Shown: positions 17,032 through 25,662 of the stretch, piece after piece
Position numbering within the stretch: position 1 is the first letter of the stretch
Layout of the letters: every line of letters begins with the position of its first letter
Program-made: the position numbers and the translations under genes
From: Noviherbaspirillum suwonense
GTDB lineage: Bacteria > Pseudomonadota > Gammaproteobacteria > Burkholderiales > Burkholderiaceae_D
Direction of reading: 5' to 3'
Assembly (NCBI RefSeq): GCF_900182955.1
Contig: NZ_FXUL01000006.1
Span: 184,194-248,193 of the forward strand
Length of the DNA stretch: 64,000 nucleotides
The notes under the pieces: generated by a model
The model's input: only the letters and a program-made list of their open reading frames with translations
The model's database searches: none
What the model was told of the DNA's origin: nothing

Positions 17032-20000
17032 TCAAAGGACATCGTCATGACCGGCCTGCGGTGCGGCTAGCGGCGCAGCGCCATGCCCGCCTTCGGCCGC
17101 CGGACGCCGCCGGCGGCGTACCCAGGCGGCAAAATCGTCGAGATAGGTATAGATGACAGGCACCACCACCAGCGTCAGGATCGACGAGGTGATGATGCCG
17201 CCGATGACGGCCTGGCCCATCGGCGCGCGCTGCTCGGAGCCTTCGGACATGCCGAACGCCAGCGGCACCATGCCGAACACCATTGCCAGCGTGGTCATCA
17301 GGATGGGGCGCAGCCGCACGTGCGCCGCTTCGAGCAGCGCCGCCGCGCGTTCGGCGCCCGCCGCCCGCGCCTGGTTGGCGAAGTCCACCAGCAGGATCGC
17401 GTTCTTGGTCACCAGGCCCATCAGCATGATGAAGCCGATGATGGAGAACATGTTGAGCGTCGAGCGGAAGGTCATCAGCGCCAGGAACACGCCGATCAGC
17501 GTCAGCGGCAGCGCCGACATGATGGCGACCGGCTGCAGGAAGCTCGCGAACTGCGACGCCAGGATCATGTAGATGAAGACGATGGCCAGCGCCAGCGCCG
17601 ACAGCGCGTAGCCGAACGATTCCTTCATGTTCTTGGCCGCGCCGCTGATTTCGTAGCGGTAGCCGGGCGGGAAGCGCATTTCTTCCAGCACCTTCACGAC
17701 CTCGGCATTGACCTGGCCGGACGAGCGGCCGACCGCGTTGCCGGTGATCTCGACCTCGCGGTTCAGGTTGCGCCGGTTGATCTGGTTGGCGCCGACCGAC
17801 GGCGTGATGCTGGCGACCTGGCGCAGCGGCACCATGCGCGGCGAGCCGTCGGCATTGGTCTGGCTGCTGGTGAGCATCAGCCGCGACAGGTCGTCGATAT
17901 TGCCGCGGTCGCCGGGCGCCAGGCGCACGGTGACATCGTAGTTTTCATCGTCGGGGCCGCGCCAGGTGCTGGCGGCTTCGCCGGCCAGCAGCGGCCGCAG
18001 CGCATTGCCGATCTGCGCCACGCCGACGCCGAGGTCGGCGCCGATGTCGCGCCGCGGCTGCACCGAGATGGTCGGCTTCTGCGCCTTCAGGCTGGTGTCG
18101 AGGTCGACCACGCCGGGAATGTTCCGCAGCCGCTGCTGCACGTCGTTCGACAGCTGCGCCAGCTCGTTGAGGTCGCTGCCCAGCAGGCTGAAGCGGATCT
18201 GCTTGTTGTCGCCGCCGACGTCGTCGAGGCCGCCGACCAGCGTGACCGTGATGCCGGCGATGCTGGCCAGCCGGTCGCGCAGCGCCGGCGTCAGCTGCGC
18301 CGCGCTGCGGCTGCGCTCGGCCCGCGGCGTCAGGCGCACGAAGGTCGTCGCGAAATTCTTGCCGGCCGAGGTACCGGTATTGATGGTGGTGTACAGGTCC
18401 TGCACCTCCGGGAATTCGCGCAGCACCGCCTCGACCTGGCGCGCCTTGGCCTCGGTCAGTTCCAGCGACGAGCCGACCGGCGTGTAGAAGGCCACGCCGG
18501 TTTCCGAATAGTCGGCCTGCGGCACGAATTCGCTGCCGATCAGGCCGGCCGCCGGCAGCGCCAGGCCGGCGCCGAACGAGGCGAGGGCAAGCACCAGCGT
18601 GGCGATGCGGTGCCGCAGCGACCACTTCAGCAGCACCTGGTAGCCGCGCGACAGCCATTGCACGAAATCCTCGAAGCGGCCGGTGACCCGGCCTATGGTG
18701 CGGTCGTACAGGTTCCGCTTGCCGGCGCGGCCGTGGGCGTCGGGGTCGGGCCAGACCGAGGACAGCATCGGGTCCAGCGTGAACGAGACGAACATCGAGA
18801 TCAGCACCGCCGCCACCACGGTGATGCCGAACTGGTGGAAGAATCGGCCGATGATGCCGCCCATGAAGCCGACCGGCAGGAACACCGCGACGATGGAGAA
18901 GGTCGTCGCCAGCACCGCCAGGCCGATCTCGGCCGTGCCTTCGAGCGCCGCGTCGCGGTGGCTCTTGAAGCGGCCGTTCACCCGCATGCCTGCATGGCGC
19001 ACGATGTTTTCCCGGACCACGATCGCGTCGTCGATCAGCAGGCCCACGCACAGCGACAGGGCCATCAGCGTGATCATGTTGATGGTGAAGCCGAACAGGT
19101 ACATGAACAGGAAGGTGCCGATCAGCGCCACCGGCAGCGTGAGGCCGGTGATGACGGTGGAGCGCCACGAATTCAGGAACAGGAACACGATCAGGATGGT
19201 CAGCACCGCGCCCTCGATCAGCGTGCGCCGGACGTTCTGGACGCCGACCCGGATCTGGCGCGAGCCGTCCTTGATCACCTCGATCCGGATGCCCGGGTAG
19301 AGCGCGCGCATGGTCGGCTCGAGGTCGGCGATCGCCTGGCGCAGGCCGTCGGCTACCTCGATGGTGTTCTGTCCCTGCGCTTTCAGGATGTCGAGCGCCA
19401 GCGTGCGGCGGCCGTTGTAGAGCGCCAGCGTCTCCTGCTCCTGCTGGCTGTCGACCACGTTGGCCACCTGCGACAGCAGCACCGTCTGGCCGCCGCGGCG
19501 GGCGACGACGATGCGGCGGAAGTCGGCCGGGTCGAGCACGCGGCCCTGCACCTGGACGATCTTTTCATTGTCGATCGCACGGATCGCGCCGGTCGGCAGT
19601 TCCTGGTTTTCATTGCGCACGGCGGCGATCACCTGGTCCACGCCGACGCCCAGCGCTTCCATGTCATTCGGCCGCACGTAGATCTGGATCTCGCGCTTGA
19701 CGCCGCCTACCAGCGTCACCGAGCCGACGCCGCGCACGTTCTCCAGCCGCTTGCGCACGACCTGGTCGGCCACCGTGGTTAGTTCCCGCAGGCTGCGCTG
19801 GCTACCGTTTTCGCCCGACACCGAGATCGAGAAAATAGGGCGGTCGGCCGGGTCGAAGCGGGTGATGCGCGGCTCCTTGACTTCCTTGCGGAACACCGCC
19901 TTCACCAGCGACACCTTCTCGCGCACGTCCTGCGCCGCCTGCGACGGGTCCACCGTCAGCAGGAAGCGGATGATGACGACCGAATTGCCCTCATACGAAC

Positions 20001-20247
20001 GCGAGGTCAGGCTGTCGATGCCGTTGATGGTGTTGACCACTTCCTCGATCTTGCGCGTGACGTCGGATTCGACCGACTCCGGCGACGCGCCCGGGTACTC
20101 GGTCTGCACCACGACCACCGGGAAGGTGATGTCGGGAAACTGGTCGACCTGCAGCCGCTGGTAGGAAAACAGGCCGAGCACGACGAAGGCCACCATCATC
20201 ATGGTGGCCAGGACCGGGTTGCCGATGCTGATGCGGGTAAACCACAT
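17032..20247 (-). CDS. RND-family efflux transporter permease
   Basis: Inner-membrane proton-driven drug/solute exporter of 1071 residues, the normal size. The first membrane helix follows WFTRISIGNPVLATMMMVAF. The essential acidic pair is seen in CVGLLIDDAIVVRENIV, and the conserved lysine in GLVTKNAILLVDFANQA. Two large periplasmic loops follow helices 1 and 7. It belongs to the AcrB/MdtB-like HAE group, and substrates cannot be deduced. It lies 12 bases after the adaptor gene in a TetR-adaptor-RND operon that lacks its own outer-membrane gene; the TolC-like protein at 14.6 kb is the nearest candidate. Confidence 0.95.
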   Translation of the reverse strand: MWFTRISIGNPVLATMMMVAFVVLGLFSYQRLQVDQFPDITFPVVVVQTEYPGASPESVESDVTRKIEEVVNTINGIDSLTSRSYEGNSVVIIRFLLTVDPSQAAQDVREKVSLVKAVFRKEVKEPRITRFDPADRPIFSISVSGENGSQRSLRELTTVADQVVRKRLENVRGVGSVTLVGGVKREIQIYVRPNDMEALGVGVDQVIAAVRNENQELPTGAIRAIDNEKIVQVQGRVLDPADFRRIVVARRGGQTVLLSQVANVVDSQQEQETLALYNGRRTLALDILKAQGQNTIEVADGLRQAIADLEPTMRALYPGIRIEVIKDGSRQIRVGVQNVRRTLIEGAVLTILIVFLFLNSWRSTVITGLTLPVALIGTFLFMYLFGFTINMITLMALSLCVGLLIDDAIVVRENIVRHAGMRVNGRFKSHRDAALEGTAEIGLAVLATTFSIVAVFLPVGFMGGIIGRFFHQFGITVVAAVLISMFVSFTLDPMLSSVWPDPDAHGRAGKRNLYDRTIGRVTGRFEDFVQWLSRGYQVLLKWSLRHRIATLVLALASFGAGLALPAAGLIGSEFVPQADYSETGVAFYTPVGSSLELTEAKARQVEAVLREFPEVQDLYTTINTGTSAGKNFATTFVRLTPRAERSRSAAQLTPALRDRLASIAGITVTLVGGLDDVGGDNKQIRFSLLGSDLNELAQLSNDVQQRLRNIPGVVDLDTSLKAQKPTISVQPRRDIGADLGVGVAQIGNALRPLLAGEAASTWRGPDDENYDVTVRLAPGDRGNIDDLSRLMLTSSQTNADGSPRMVPLRQVASITPSVGANQINRRNLNREVEITGNAVGRSSGQVNAEVVKVLEEMRFPPGYRYEISGAAKNMKESFGYALSALALAIVFIYMILASQFASFLQPVAIMSALPLTLIGVFLALMTFRSTLNMFSIIGFIMLMGLVTKNAILLVDFANQARAAGAERAAALLEAAHVRLRPILMTTLAMVFGMVPLAFGMSEGSEQRAPMGQAVIGGIITSSILTLVVVPVIYTYLDDFAAWVRRRRRPAAEGGHGAAPLAAPQAGHDDVL

Positions 20248-20259
20248 GGCCGGCTCCTG

Positions 20260-21432
20260 TCAGCGCGCCGAAGCGTCGAGGGCGCTGGCGCCGGACGGCT
20301 GCAGCACCTTGACGGCGGCGCCGACCGGCAGGTTGCCGAGATTGCTGCGCACGATGCGCGCGCCGGGTTCGAGGCCGGCCGTGATCTCGACGAGGGTGGC
20401 GTCGCCGTCGCTGCCGGTGATGCCGGTTTGCACCTGGCGCCGGACCAGCTTGTCCTGCTCGATCGCATAGACATAGGCGCTGTCGCCGTTCCGCTGCAGC
20501 GACGACGGCGGCACGGCCAGCACGCCGGGCTTCTTCGCCAGCGTCAGCCGGGCTTCGCCGAACATGCCGGCGCGCAGCCGGTTCTGCGGATTATCCAGCT
20601 GCAGGTAGGTCATGATGGAACGCGAGCCGGCCTGGGTCGCCGGGTTGATCCGCACCACGGTGGCCGGCATCTGCTGCGGCAGGCCCTCGACCTTCACCGA
20701 GACTTCCTGGCCCGGCGAGATGCCGATGATCTCGCTGGTGGGCACCGCCACTTCCATTTCCATCCGCGCCAGGTCGACCACGTCGAGCAGCTTGTTGTCG
20801 GCGGAAACCTTCTCGCCCGGCTGCACGCTGCGGCTGGCCACGATGCCGGAAATCGGCGCGCGGATCACGGTGTCGCCGAGCGCCTTGCGGCTGACGTCCA
20901 GGCCGCCCTGGGCCGCGTTCACATTGGCCTGCGCAATGTCGTACTGGCTCGACGCGGTGTCATAGGCATTTTTCGAAATGAAGCCGCGGTCCAGCAGCGC
21001 CCGGTTGTTCTCACGCGCCTTGGCGGCAATGTCGAGCTGGCCGCGGGCCGCGACCAGCGCGCCTTCGGCCTGCGCGGCCCGCGCCCGGTAATCCGCCTCG
21101 TCCATCCGCACCAGCACCTGGCCGGCCTTCACGGCCTCGCCCTCGCGCACCAGCACCTCGCGCACCTCGCCGGCGACCCGGGCCTTCACCGCGGCCTGGT
21201 TGTAGGCGCGCAGCGAGCCGGACGCCGCCAGCGTCTGGCGCAGGTCGCGGGGCGTCACCGTCACCAGGTCGGATGGCAGGAATTCGAGCACGGGGACAGC
21301 GTTTGCGGCCTTGACCGACGCGGCGCTGGCGGCGCTGGCAGCCTGGCGAGACTTGACGACGGCGCGCGCGCCGACGGCGGCAAGCGCCAGCAGCAGGACT
21401 GCGATGATCCAGAACGAGCGGCGCTTCAGCAT
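20260..21432 (-). CDS. Periplasmic adaptor (membrane fusion protein) of the RND pump
   Basis: A 390-residue membrane-fusion protein joining the RND permease to an outer-membrane channel. It has an N-terminal membrane anchor (FWIIAVLLLALAAVGARAVV) and a lipoyl half-motif (VKARVAGEVREVLVREGEAV). A helical hairpin at about residues 115-180 is followed by the second lipoyl half (VIRAPISGIVASRSVQPGEKV) in shortened form. A beta-barrel and a membrane-proximal domain complete it. It overlaps the tetR-like gene by 7 bases and precedes the permease by 12. Confidence 0.94.
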   Translation of the reverse strand: MLKRRSFWIIAVLLLALAAVGARAVVKSRQAASAASAASVKAANAVPVLEFLPSDLVTVTPRDLRQTLAASGSLRAYNQAAVKARVAGEVREVLVREGEAVKAGQVLVRMDEADYRARAAQAEGALVAARGQLDIAAKARENNRALLDRGFISKNAYDTASSQYDIAQANVNAAQGGLDVSRKALGDTVIRAPISGIVASRSVQPGEKVSADNKLLDVVDLARMEMEVAVPTSEIIGISPGQEVSVKVEGLPQQMPATVVRINPATQAGSRSIMTYLQLDNPQNRLRAGMFGEARLTLAKKPGVLAVPPSSLQRNGDSAYVYAIEQDKLVRRQVQTGITGSDGDATLVEITAGLEPGARIVRSNLGNLPVGAAVKVLQPSGASALDASAR

Positions 21433-22094
21433 GGCTTTTCCGTAGGAATGGGTGGCGTGTCGGGAGCGACCAGGCCGTGCAGCATCATGTCGACGACGGT
21501 AGCCAGGTATTCTGTCACCGGAATCGGTTCAGCGCGGCATTGATCGAATGAATGCTTCCAGAGCGTCAGCATCAGCACCGGCGCAACGATCACCATGTGG
21601 GCGCGGGCGGCGTCGACCTGGCGGAATTCGCCGCGGGCCATGCCGCGTTCCAGCATCCGGATGGTCAGCGCATTGCTGCGGGAAATGATTTCGTCATGAT
21701 AGAACTTCGCCACTTCCGGGAAATTGCCGGACTCGGCCATCATCAACTTGGTCAGCCCGGACAGCGGCGTATTGCCGATGCGCTGCCACCAGCCGAGGAC
21801 GAAGTCGCGCATCAGGTCGGCGCTATGGCCTTCGTAGTTGTCGATGATCTGCTCGGCCTCGTCCAGCACCGGCAGCAGGTTGTCCCGCACCACCGCGCGG
21901 AACAGGTCTTCCTTGCTGGGGAAATACAGGTAGAGCGTGCCTTTGGACACGCCGGCCAGCGTTGCCACGTCGTCCAGCCGGGTCGCCGCATAGCCGCGTT
22001 CGACGAACACCGTCAGCGCTGCCGCCAGAAGTTCCTGTGGACGCGCGTCCTTGCGCCGCGTCCAGCGCGGCTTGGTCTGAAACGGACAATGCAT
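21426..22094 (-). CDS. TetR/AcrR-family repressor of the RND operon
   Basis: A 222-residue one-component regulator. The helix-turn-helix lies in DDVATLAGVSKGTLYLYFPS, followed by KEDLFRAVV, the classical TetR pattern at about residues 40-70. The C-terminal ligand-binding part is unrelated in detail. As the first gene of the operon it most likely represses itself and the pump through the palindrome at 22113-22130. The ATG lies only about 8 bases after the predicted -10, so the mRNA may have almost no leader; no Shine-Dalgarno sequence is seen. Confidence 0.92.
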   Translation of the reverse strand: MHCPFQTKPRWTRRKDARPQELLAAALTVFVERGYAATRLDDVATLAGVSKGTLYLYFPSKEDLFRAVVRDNLLPVLDEAEQIIDNYEGHSADLMRDFVLGWWQRIGNTPLSGLTKLMMAESGNFPEVAKFYHDEIISRSNALTIRMLERGMARGEFRQVDAARAHMVIVAPVLMLTLWKHSFDQCRAEPIPVTEYLATVVDMMLHGLVAPDTPPIPTEKPC

Positions 22095-22101
22095 TTTGGC
22101 A

Positions 22102-22130
22102 ATTTAAATAACTTACTGGCGAGTCAGTAA
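22102..22130 (-). promoter_or_regulatory. Promoter and palindromic operator of the TetR-adaptor-RND operon
   Basis: A palindrome TTACTG-N6-CAGTAA spans 22113-22130. On the minus strand its first half (TTACTG) can serve as a -35, with TTAAAT at 22107-22102 as -10 and a 17-base spacer, so a repressor bound here would block RNA polymerase. TetR operators commonly have this form. Binding is inferred from position and symmetry. Confidence 0.6.
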
Positions 22131-22224
22131 TGTAATTGCCGCGACTCAAGGGCGTCAAGATAATCCTTGGGCGATTATCGATTGTTTCCTTTGTGCATTC
22201 GATTATGGCTGCAGACTGCCGGAT

Positions 22225-23796
22225 TTACGGTGTTTTGCACAGGTGGAAATTCTGCCCGGCGACCCGGATCGCACCGGCTTCGAACTCCTCGTTCTCGTAA
22301 AAATGCATCTCGCCATGGAATTCGAGGCTGGCCGGAAATAACGGGTGCGCTTCGAATTGCAGTTCGTCCCGCCCGGGTTCGACCAGCATCACCGTGCCGA
22401 CCGCCGGATCGGTGCAGGAAAACCCGACCGTGATCTTTCCGTCGTTGTCTTCATCGCGGCGCAGCACGAATTCCGCCCGCAGCGAGGGCACCGGGTCCAC
22501 CCGGCGTCCCTGCGCATCGATAAAAATCGGCTTCCTCCGCCCGTAAAGATAGGTCTCGCAAAGGAAATTCGCGATGCGTACGCCTGCGACATGCAGCACG
22601 ACTTCCGGCAGCGTCCCTTTCGCGCCGGCGCCGACGAATGCCTTGAACGCATCGTAGGAAGCGCACCGGGTCTGGACGCCGTCGCCGTCGACCAGGAAAT
22701 AATTTCCCTGCTTCACTATTTCAGCGTAATCATCGTTCCTGTGCGGCCAGGTTGCTGTCAGATGGATGTCAATATTGGTTTCGCGCAGGCTGTTCAGCGC
22801 ATGGTCGTGCTGATCGTCCTGCAGGGTGGCTGTCCTCAGCGCGGCAACGCGGTCGACTTCCCGTGTCAATGCCGCCTGGAACCGTGTGCACCTTGCCAGC
22901 TGCCTTCCCTGCACCAGCGACGCCACGCCGGTGCTGATGCCGCCCTGGCTCTGGGCCTGCATGCCCCAGGCAGCCTTCAGATAGGCGCCAAAGCCATGGG
23001 CGATGCGCTGGTGGCTGGCATCGACCGACCGCGTCAGGGCATTGACGATGCCGTTCCAGATCAGCAGGTTGAACAGCGCATCCGCCACGATCTTGTCGCG
23101 CGCAGGCTGTTCCAGTTCGCGGAAGGCAGGCAGCCGGGCCAGCTCCGCATGAAATTCAGCAAGCAGTCCGACCGTCCGCGTCGGCAGTTTTTTCAGGGAC
23201 AGGACGTTTGCGGAAAGGGCCTGCCAGAGAGCGCCGCAGAGATCGCCGAAAGGTTTCCAGTCGTGCCTGCCGTCCTCGCCCGCTCCCGGGTAAAGTGCGT
23301 CGACCGCCTCTTTCGACATTGGGGCCAGGTGCGCGTACATGGCCTGGCGCAGTTTTTCGACGGGCGCCCGCACCGATTCCTGAATCTCGGCGACCCAGGT
23401 GGTCGGAAATGCCGCCGTGTTTGCGACGGTCTGGTCCCGGAAGATGCTTCTGGCGAGATTGTCGGGCTTGAGGCCCTCGAGGTAGGCGCGCGGCGAGGGC
23501 GGTGCTTCGGGCCTGGTGGACAGGGGCTTGTAGGGGCTGAGGGGCTCAGCCTGCCTGGTCCTGGGCGATGCGGGCGAAATGCTGCCAATTTGCTTGGACG
23601 ATGGCGAAAACAGCGCAATTTTCGTGCTGCCCGCTTGTTGCCGCATCTTGGGCGTGCTCCCGGTTTTCGCGTTTTTCGATGCGCCGGCGAATTTTTCCGC
23701 CGATCCCGGGGAGGTGAATGCCGTTTTGTCGGCGATGCGGGCGGCCGTGTTTGCCGAACGGCGCGTCTTGTTTTGTATGTCGGACATGATGTGCAT
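22225..23796 (-). CDS. Unrecognised 523-residue protein with disordered Ser/Pro-rich N-terminus
   Basis: I do not recognise this family. Residues 1-110 are rich in Ser, Thr, Pro, Lys and Arg with no membrane segment or signal peptide (for example LSPYKPLSTRPEAPPSPRAY). Residues about 115-330 look helical (KLPTRTVGLLAEFHAELARL, LFNLLIWNGIVNALTRSVDA). Residues about 370-523 look beta-rich and include DEDNDGKITVGF, which resembles an incomplete calcium loop. The early codons (many aaa, ttt and aat) are less GC-biased than those of neighbours, hinting at transfer. A long polar N-terminal tail on a soluble two-domain body is the architecture of many type III effectors, but no secretion genes are nearby, so this is speculation. 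It stands alone between the efflux operon and a divergent gene. Confidence 0.75.
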   Translation of the reverse strand: MHIMSDIQNKTRRSANTAARIADKTAFTSPGSAEKFAGASKNAKTGSTPKMRQQAGSTKIALFSPSSKQIGSISPASPRTRQAEPLSPYKPLSTRPEAPPSPRAYLEGLKPDNLARSIFRDQTVANTAAFPTTWVAEIQESVRAPVEKLRQAMYAHLAPMSKEAVDALYPGAGEDGRHDWKPFGDLCGALWQALSANVLSLKKLPTRTVGLLAEFHAELARLPAFRELEQPARDKIVADALFNLLIWNGIVNALTRSVDASHQRIAHGFGAYLKAAWGMQAQSQGGISTGVASLVQGRQLARCTRFQAALTREVDRVAALRTATLQDDQHDHALNSLRETNIDIHLTATWPHRNDDYAEIVKQGNYFLVDGDGVQTRCASYDAFKAFVGAGAKGTLPEVVLHVAGVRIANFLCETYLYGRRKPIFIDAQGRRVDPVPSLRAEFVLRRDEDNDGKITVGFSCTDPAVGTVMLVEPGRDELQFEAHPLFPASLEFHGEMHFYENEEFEAGAIRVAGQNFHLCKTP

Positions 23797-23886
23797 TCAC
23801 TAAGCGGTCACCCGAAGGCCGGATGGGTACCGCCGGGGCACACCCGGTTCCCGCCGATATTTGTCCGGTTTGCGTAAAATTCAGCC

Positions 23887-24150
23887 ATGACCAATTTCCC
23901 ATCCTGCCGCCCGGGCTGCGGCGCCTGCTGCATCGCGCCGTCGATCTCTTCCGCCATCCCCGGCATGGAAGGCGGCAAGCCCGCCGGCGTGCGCTGCAGC
24001 CAGCTGGACGACGACAATGCCTGCCGCATCTTCGGCAGCCCGGAGCGGCCGGCGGTATGCGCCAACCTGCAGCCGGCCGTCGACATGTGCGGCGCCAGCC
24101 GCAGCCATGCGCTCACCTGGCTGACCCGGCTTGAACGGGAGACCGCGTGA
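23887..24150 (+). CDS. YkgJ-family cysteine-cluster protein
   Basis: A small 87-residue protein with the Cys cluster of the YkgJ family (proposed zinc or iron binding). CRPGCGACC supplies Cys7, Cys11, Cys14 and Cys15; further Cys lie in [23 protein letters not shown] and DMCGAS. Biochemical role unknown. It is divergent from the 523-residue gene and overlaps the following lipoprotein gene by GTGA, suggesting coupled translation. Confidence 0.88.
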   Translation: MTNFPSCRPGCGACCIAPSISSAIPGMEGGKPAGVRCSQLDDDNACRIFGSPERPAVCANLQPAVDMCGASRSHALTWLTRLERETA

Positions 24151-24692
24151 AGCAGCTCTGGGCGGTCCTGCCGGCGGCCCTGCTGCTGGCGTCCTGCGCC
24201 GCGCTGATCGGCCCGCGCGACGTCGAGGTGCCGCAGGCGCGGCTGCAGGAAAGCCTGGAGCACCGCTTTCCCTTCAACCAGCGCTATCTCGGGCTGCTCG
24301 ACGTCAGCGCCGTCAACCCGCGGGTGGCGCTGCTGCCGGAACAGAACCGCATCAGCGCGGCGATGGACCTGTCGGTGCGGCCCGCGTTCGGCGCGGGAAG
24401 CGGCATGCGCGGCAGCCTGACGGTGTCGGGCGTGCCGCGGGTCGATGCGGCGCGCGGCGTGCTGCTGCTGGGCGAGCCGCGGGTGGACGACCTGAATATC
24501 GACGGGCTGGAGCGCGGCGTGGGTTCGCAGCTTGCCGGCGTCGCCAGCTTTCTCGCGCAAACCCTGATCGGCGAACTGCCGGTCTACCACTTCGCGCCCG
24601 AGACCCTGCGCTACGCCGGCGTCAGCTTTTCGCCGGTCAAAATCGTCACTCGGCCAGACAGGGTCGTGGTAACCTTTGCGCCGGTTAAATGA
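24147..24692 (+). CDS. DUF1439 (YceB-like) lipoprotein
   Basis: A 181-residue predicted outer-membrane lipoprotein. It starts at GTG 24147, overlapping the previous stop. The signal ends in lipobox LLASC (Cys17). The mature part matches the DUF1439/YceB pattern: [20 protein letters not shown] near the N-terminus and a lipid-binding-like beta region ending in [16 protein letters not shown]. Family function is not established. A terminator follows. Confidence 0.82.
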   Translation: MKQLWAVLPAALLLASCAALIGPRDVEVPQARLQESLEHRFPFNQRYLGLLDVSAVNPRVALLPEQNRISAAMDLSVRPAFGAGSGMRGSLTVSGVPRVDAARGVLLLGEPRVDDLNIDGLERGVGSQLAGVASFLAQTLIGELPVYHFAPETLRYAGVSFSPVKIVTRPDRVVVTFAPVK

Positions 24693-24719
24693 ACCCGGCT
24701 GACTTTTAGGCTCCTAAGC

Positions 24720-24751
24720 AACCCGCCTGTATCATCACCGGCGGGTTTTTC
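24720..24751 (+). terminator. Rho-independent terminator after the DUF1439 lipoprotein gene
   Basis: AACCCGCC (24720-24727) pairs with GGCGGGTT (24740-24747) across a 12-base loop, running into a TTTTT tract. This is a classical intrinsic terminator separating the two-gene unit from uppP. Confidence 0.88.
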
Positions 24752-24801
24752 ATTAAGCCGCCAGCAGCGCGGCCCGCTTTCCACTCCAGATAAAAACACG
24801 C

Positions 24802-25635
24802 ATGGATCTCGTACTACTTCTCAAGGCATTCATCATGGGCATCGTCGAAGGACTGACGGAGTTCCTGCCCATTTCCTCGACCGGCCACCTTATTCTCGCC
24901 GGCAGCCTGCTCGACTTCACCGGCGACAAGGTGAAGGTCTTCGAAATCGTGATCCAGGCCGGCGCGATGCTGGCGGTGATCTGGGAATACCGGGTGCGCA
25001 TCGCGTCGGTGCTGACCGGACTGTTCACCGACCGGCGCGCGCAGCGCTTCGTGCTGAACCTGGTGGTGGGTTTCCTGCCGGCGGCGGCGCTCGGCTTCCT
25101 GTTCAACACGCGCATCAAGGCCGTGCTGTTCGCGCCGGTGCCGGTGGCGCTGGCCTTCATCGTCGGCGGCCTGGTCATCCTGTGGGTGGAACGTCGACAG
25201 CGCGCCGCGCCGGCGCGGGCGCGCATCGAGTCGGTGGACGACATGACCGTGATGGACGCGTTCAAGGTCGGCTGCGCGCAGGCGTTCGCGCTGGTGCCGG
25301 GCACCAGCCGTTCGGGCGCCACCATCATCGGCGGCATGCTGTTCGGCCTGTCGCGCAAGGCCGCCACCGAATTTTCCTTCTTCCTCGCCATTCCAACGCT
25401 GCTGGCGGCGACCGTGTACTCGCTCTACAAGGAACGGGCGCTGCTGTCGGCGGCCGACGTGCCGATGTTCACCGTCGGCACCGTCGCCGCCTTCGTCTCC
25501 GCCTTCCTGTGCGTGCGCTGGCTGCTGCGCTATATCAGCACCCATGACTTCACCGTGTTTGCCTGGTACCGGATCGTTTTCGGCCTGCTGGTGCTGGCCA
25601 GCGCCTGGGGCGGCTGGGTGGTCTGGGCCGACTGA
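24802..25635 (+). CDS. uppP: UppP (BacA), undecaprenyl-diphosphatase
   Basis: Polytopic membrane enzyme dephosphorylating undecaprenyl diphosphate to recycle the lipid carrier for peptidoglycan; overproduction gives bacitracin resistance. The 277-residue length is normal. Signature motifs are [16 protein letters not shown] near residues 17-32 and [14 protein letters not shown] in the second half. Several membrane helices are evident. recQ follows 27 bases downstream of its stop. Confidence 0.97.
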   Translation: MDLVLLLKAFIMGIVEGLTEFLPISSTGHLILAGSLLDFTGDKVKVFEIVIQAGAMLAVIWEYRVRIASVLTGLFTDRRAQRFVLNLVVGFLPAAALGFLFNTRIKAVLFAPVPVALAFIVGGLVILWVERRQRAAPARARIESVDDMTVMDAFKVGCAQAFALVPGTSRSGATIIGGMLFGLSRKAATEFSFFLAIPTLLAATVYSLYKERALLSAADVPMFTVGTVAAFVSAFLCVRWLLRYISTHDFTVFAWYRIVFGLLVLASAWGGWVVWAD

Positions 25636-25662
25636 GGCGACTGAGACAAGAAAGAGCTGGCC

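Noticed and set aside
17083..19782. An 899-codon plus-strand open frame opposite the RND permease gene
   Set aside because: Antisense shadow of a conserved transporter with repetitive HH/RR/DD-rich translation; same cause as above.
22225..24692. Genomic island bounded by repeats around the 523-residue gene
   Set aside because: No integrase, tRNA end, direct repeats or insertion sequence was found; only one gene looks compositionally odd.
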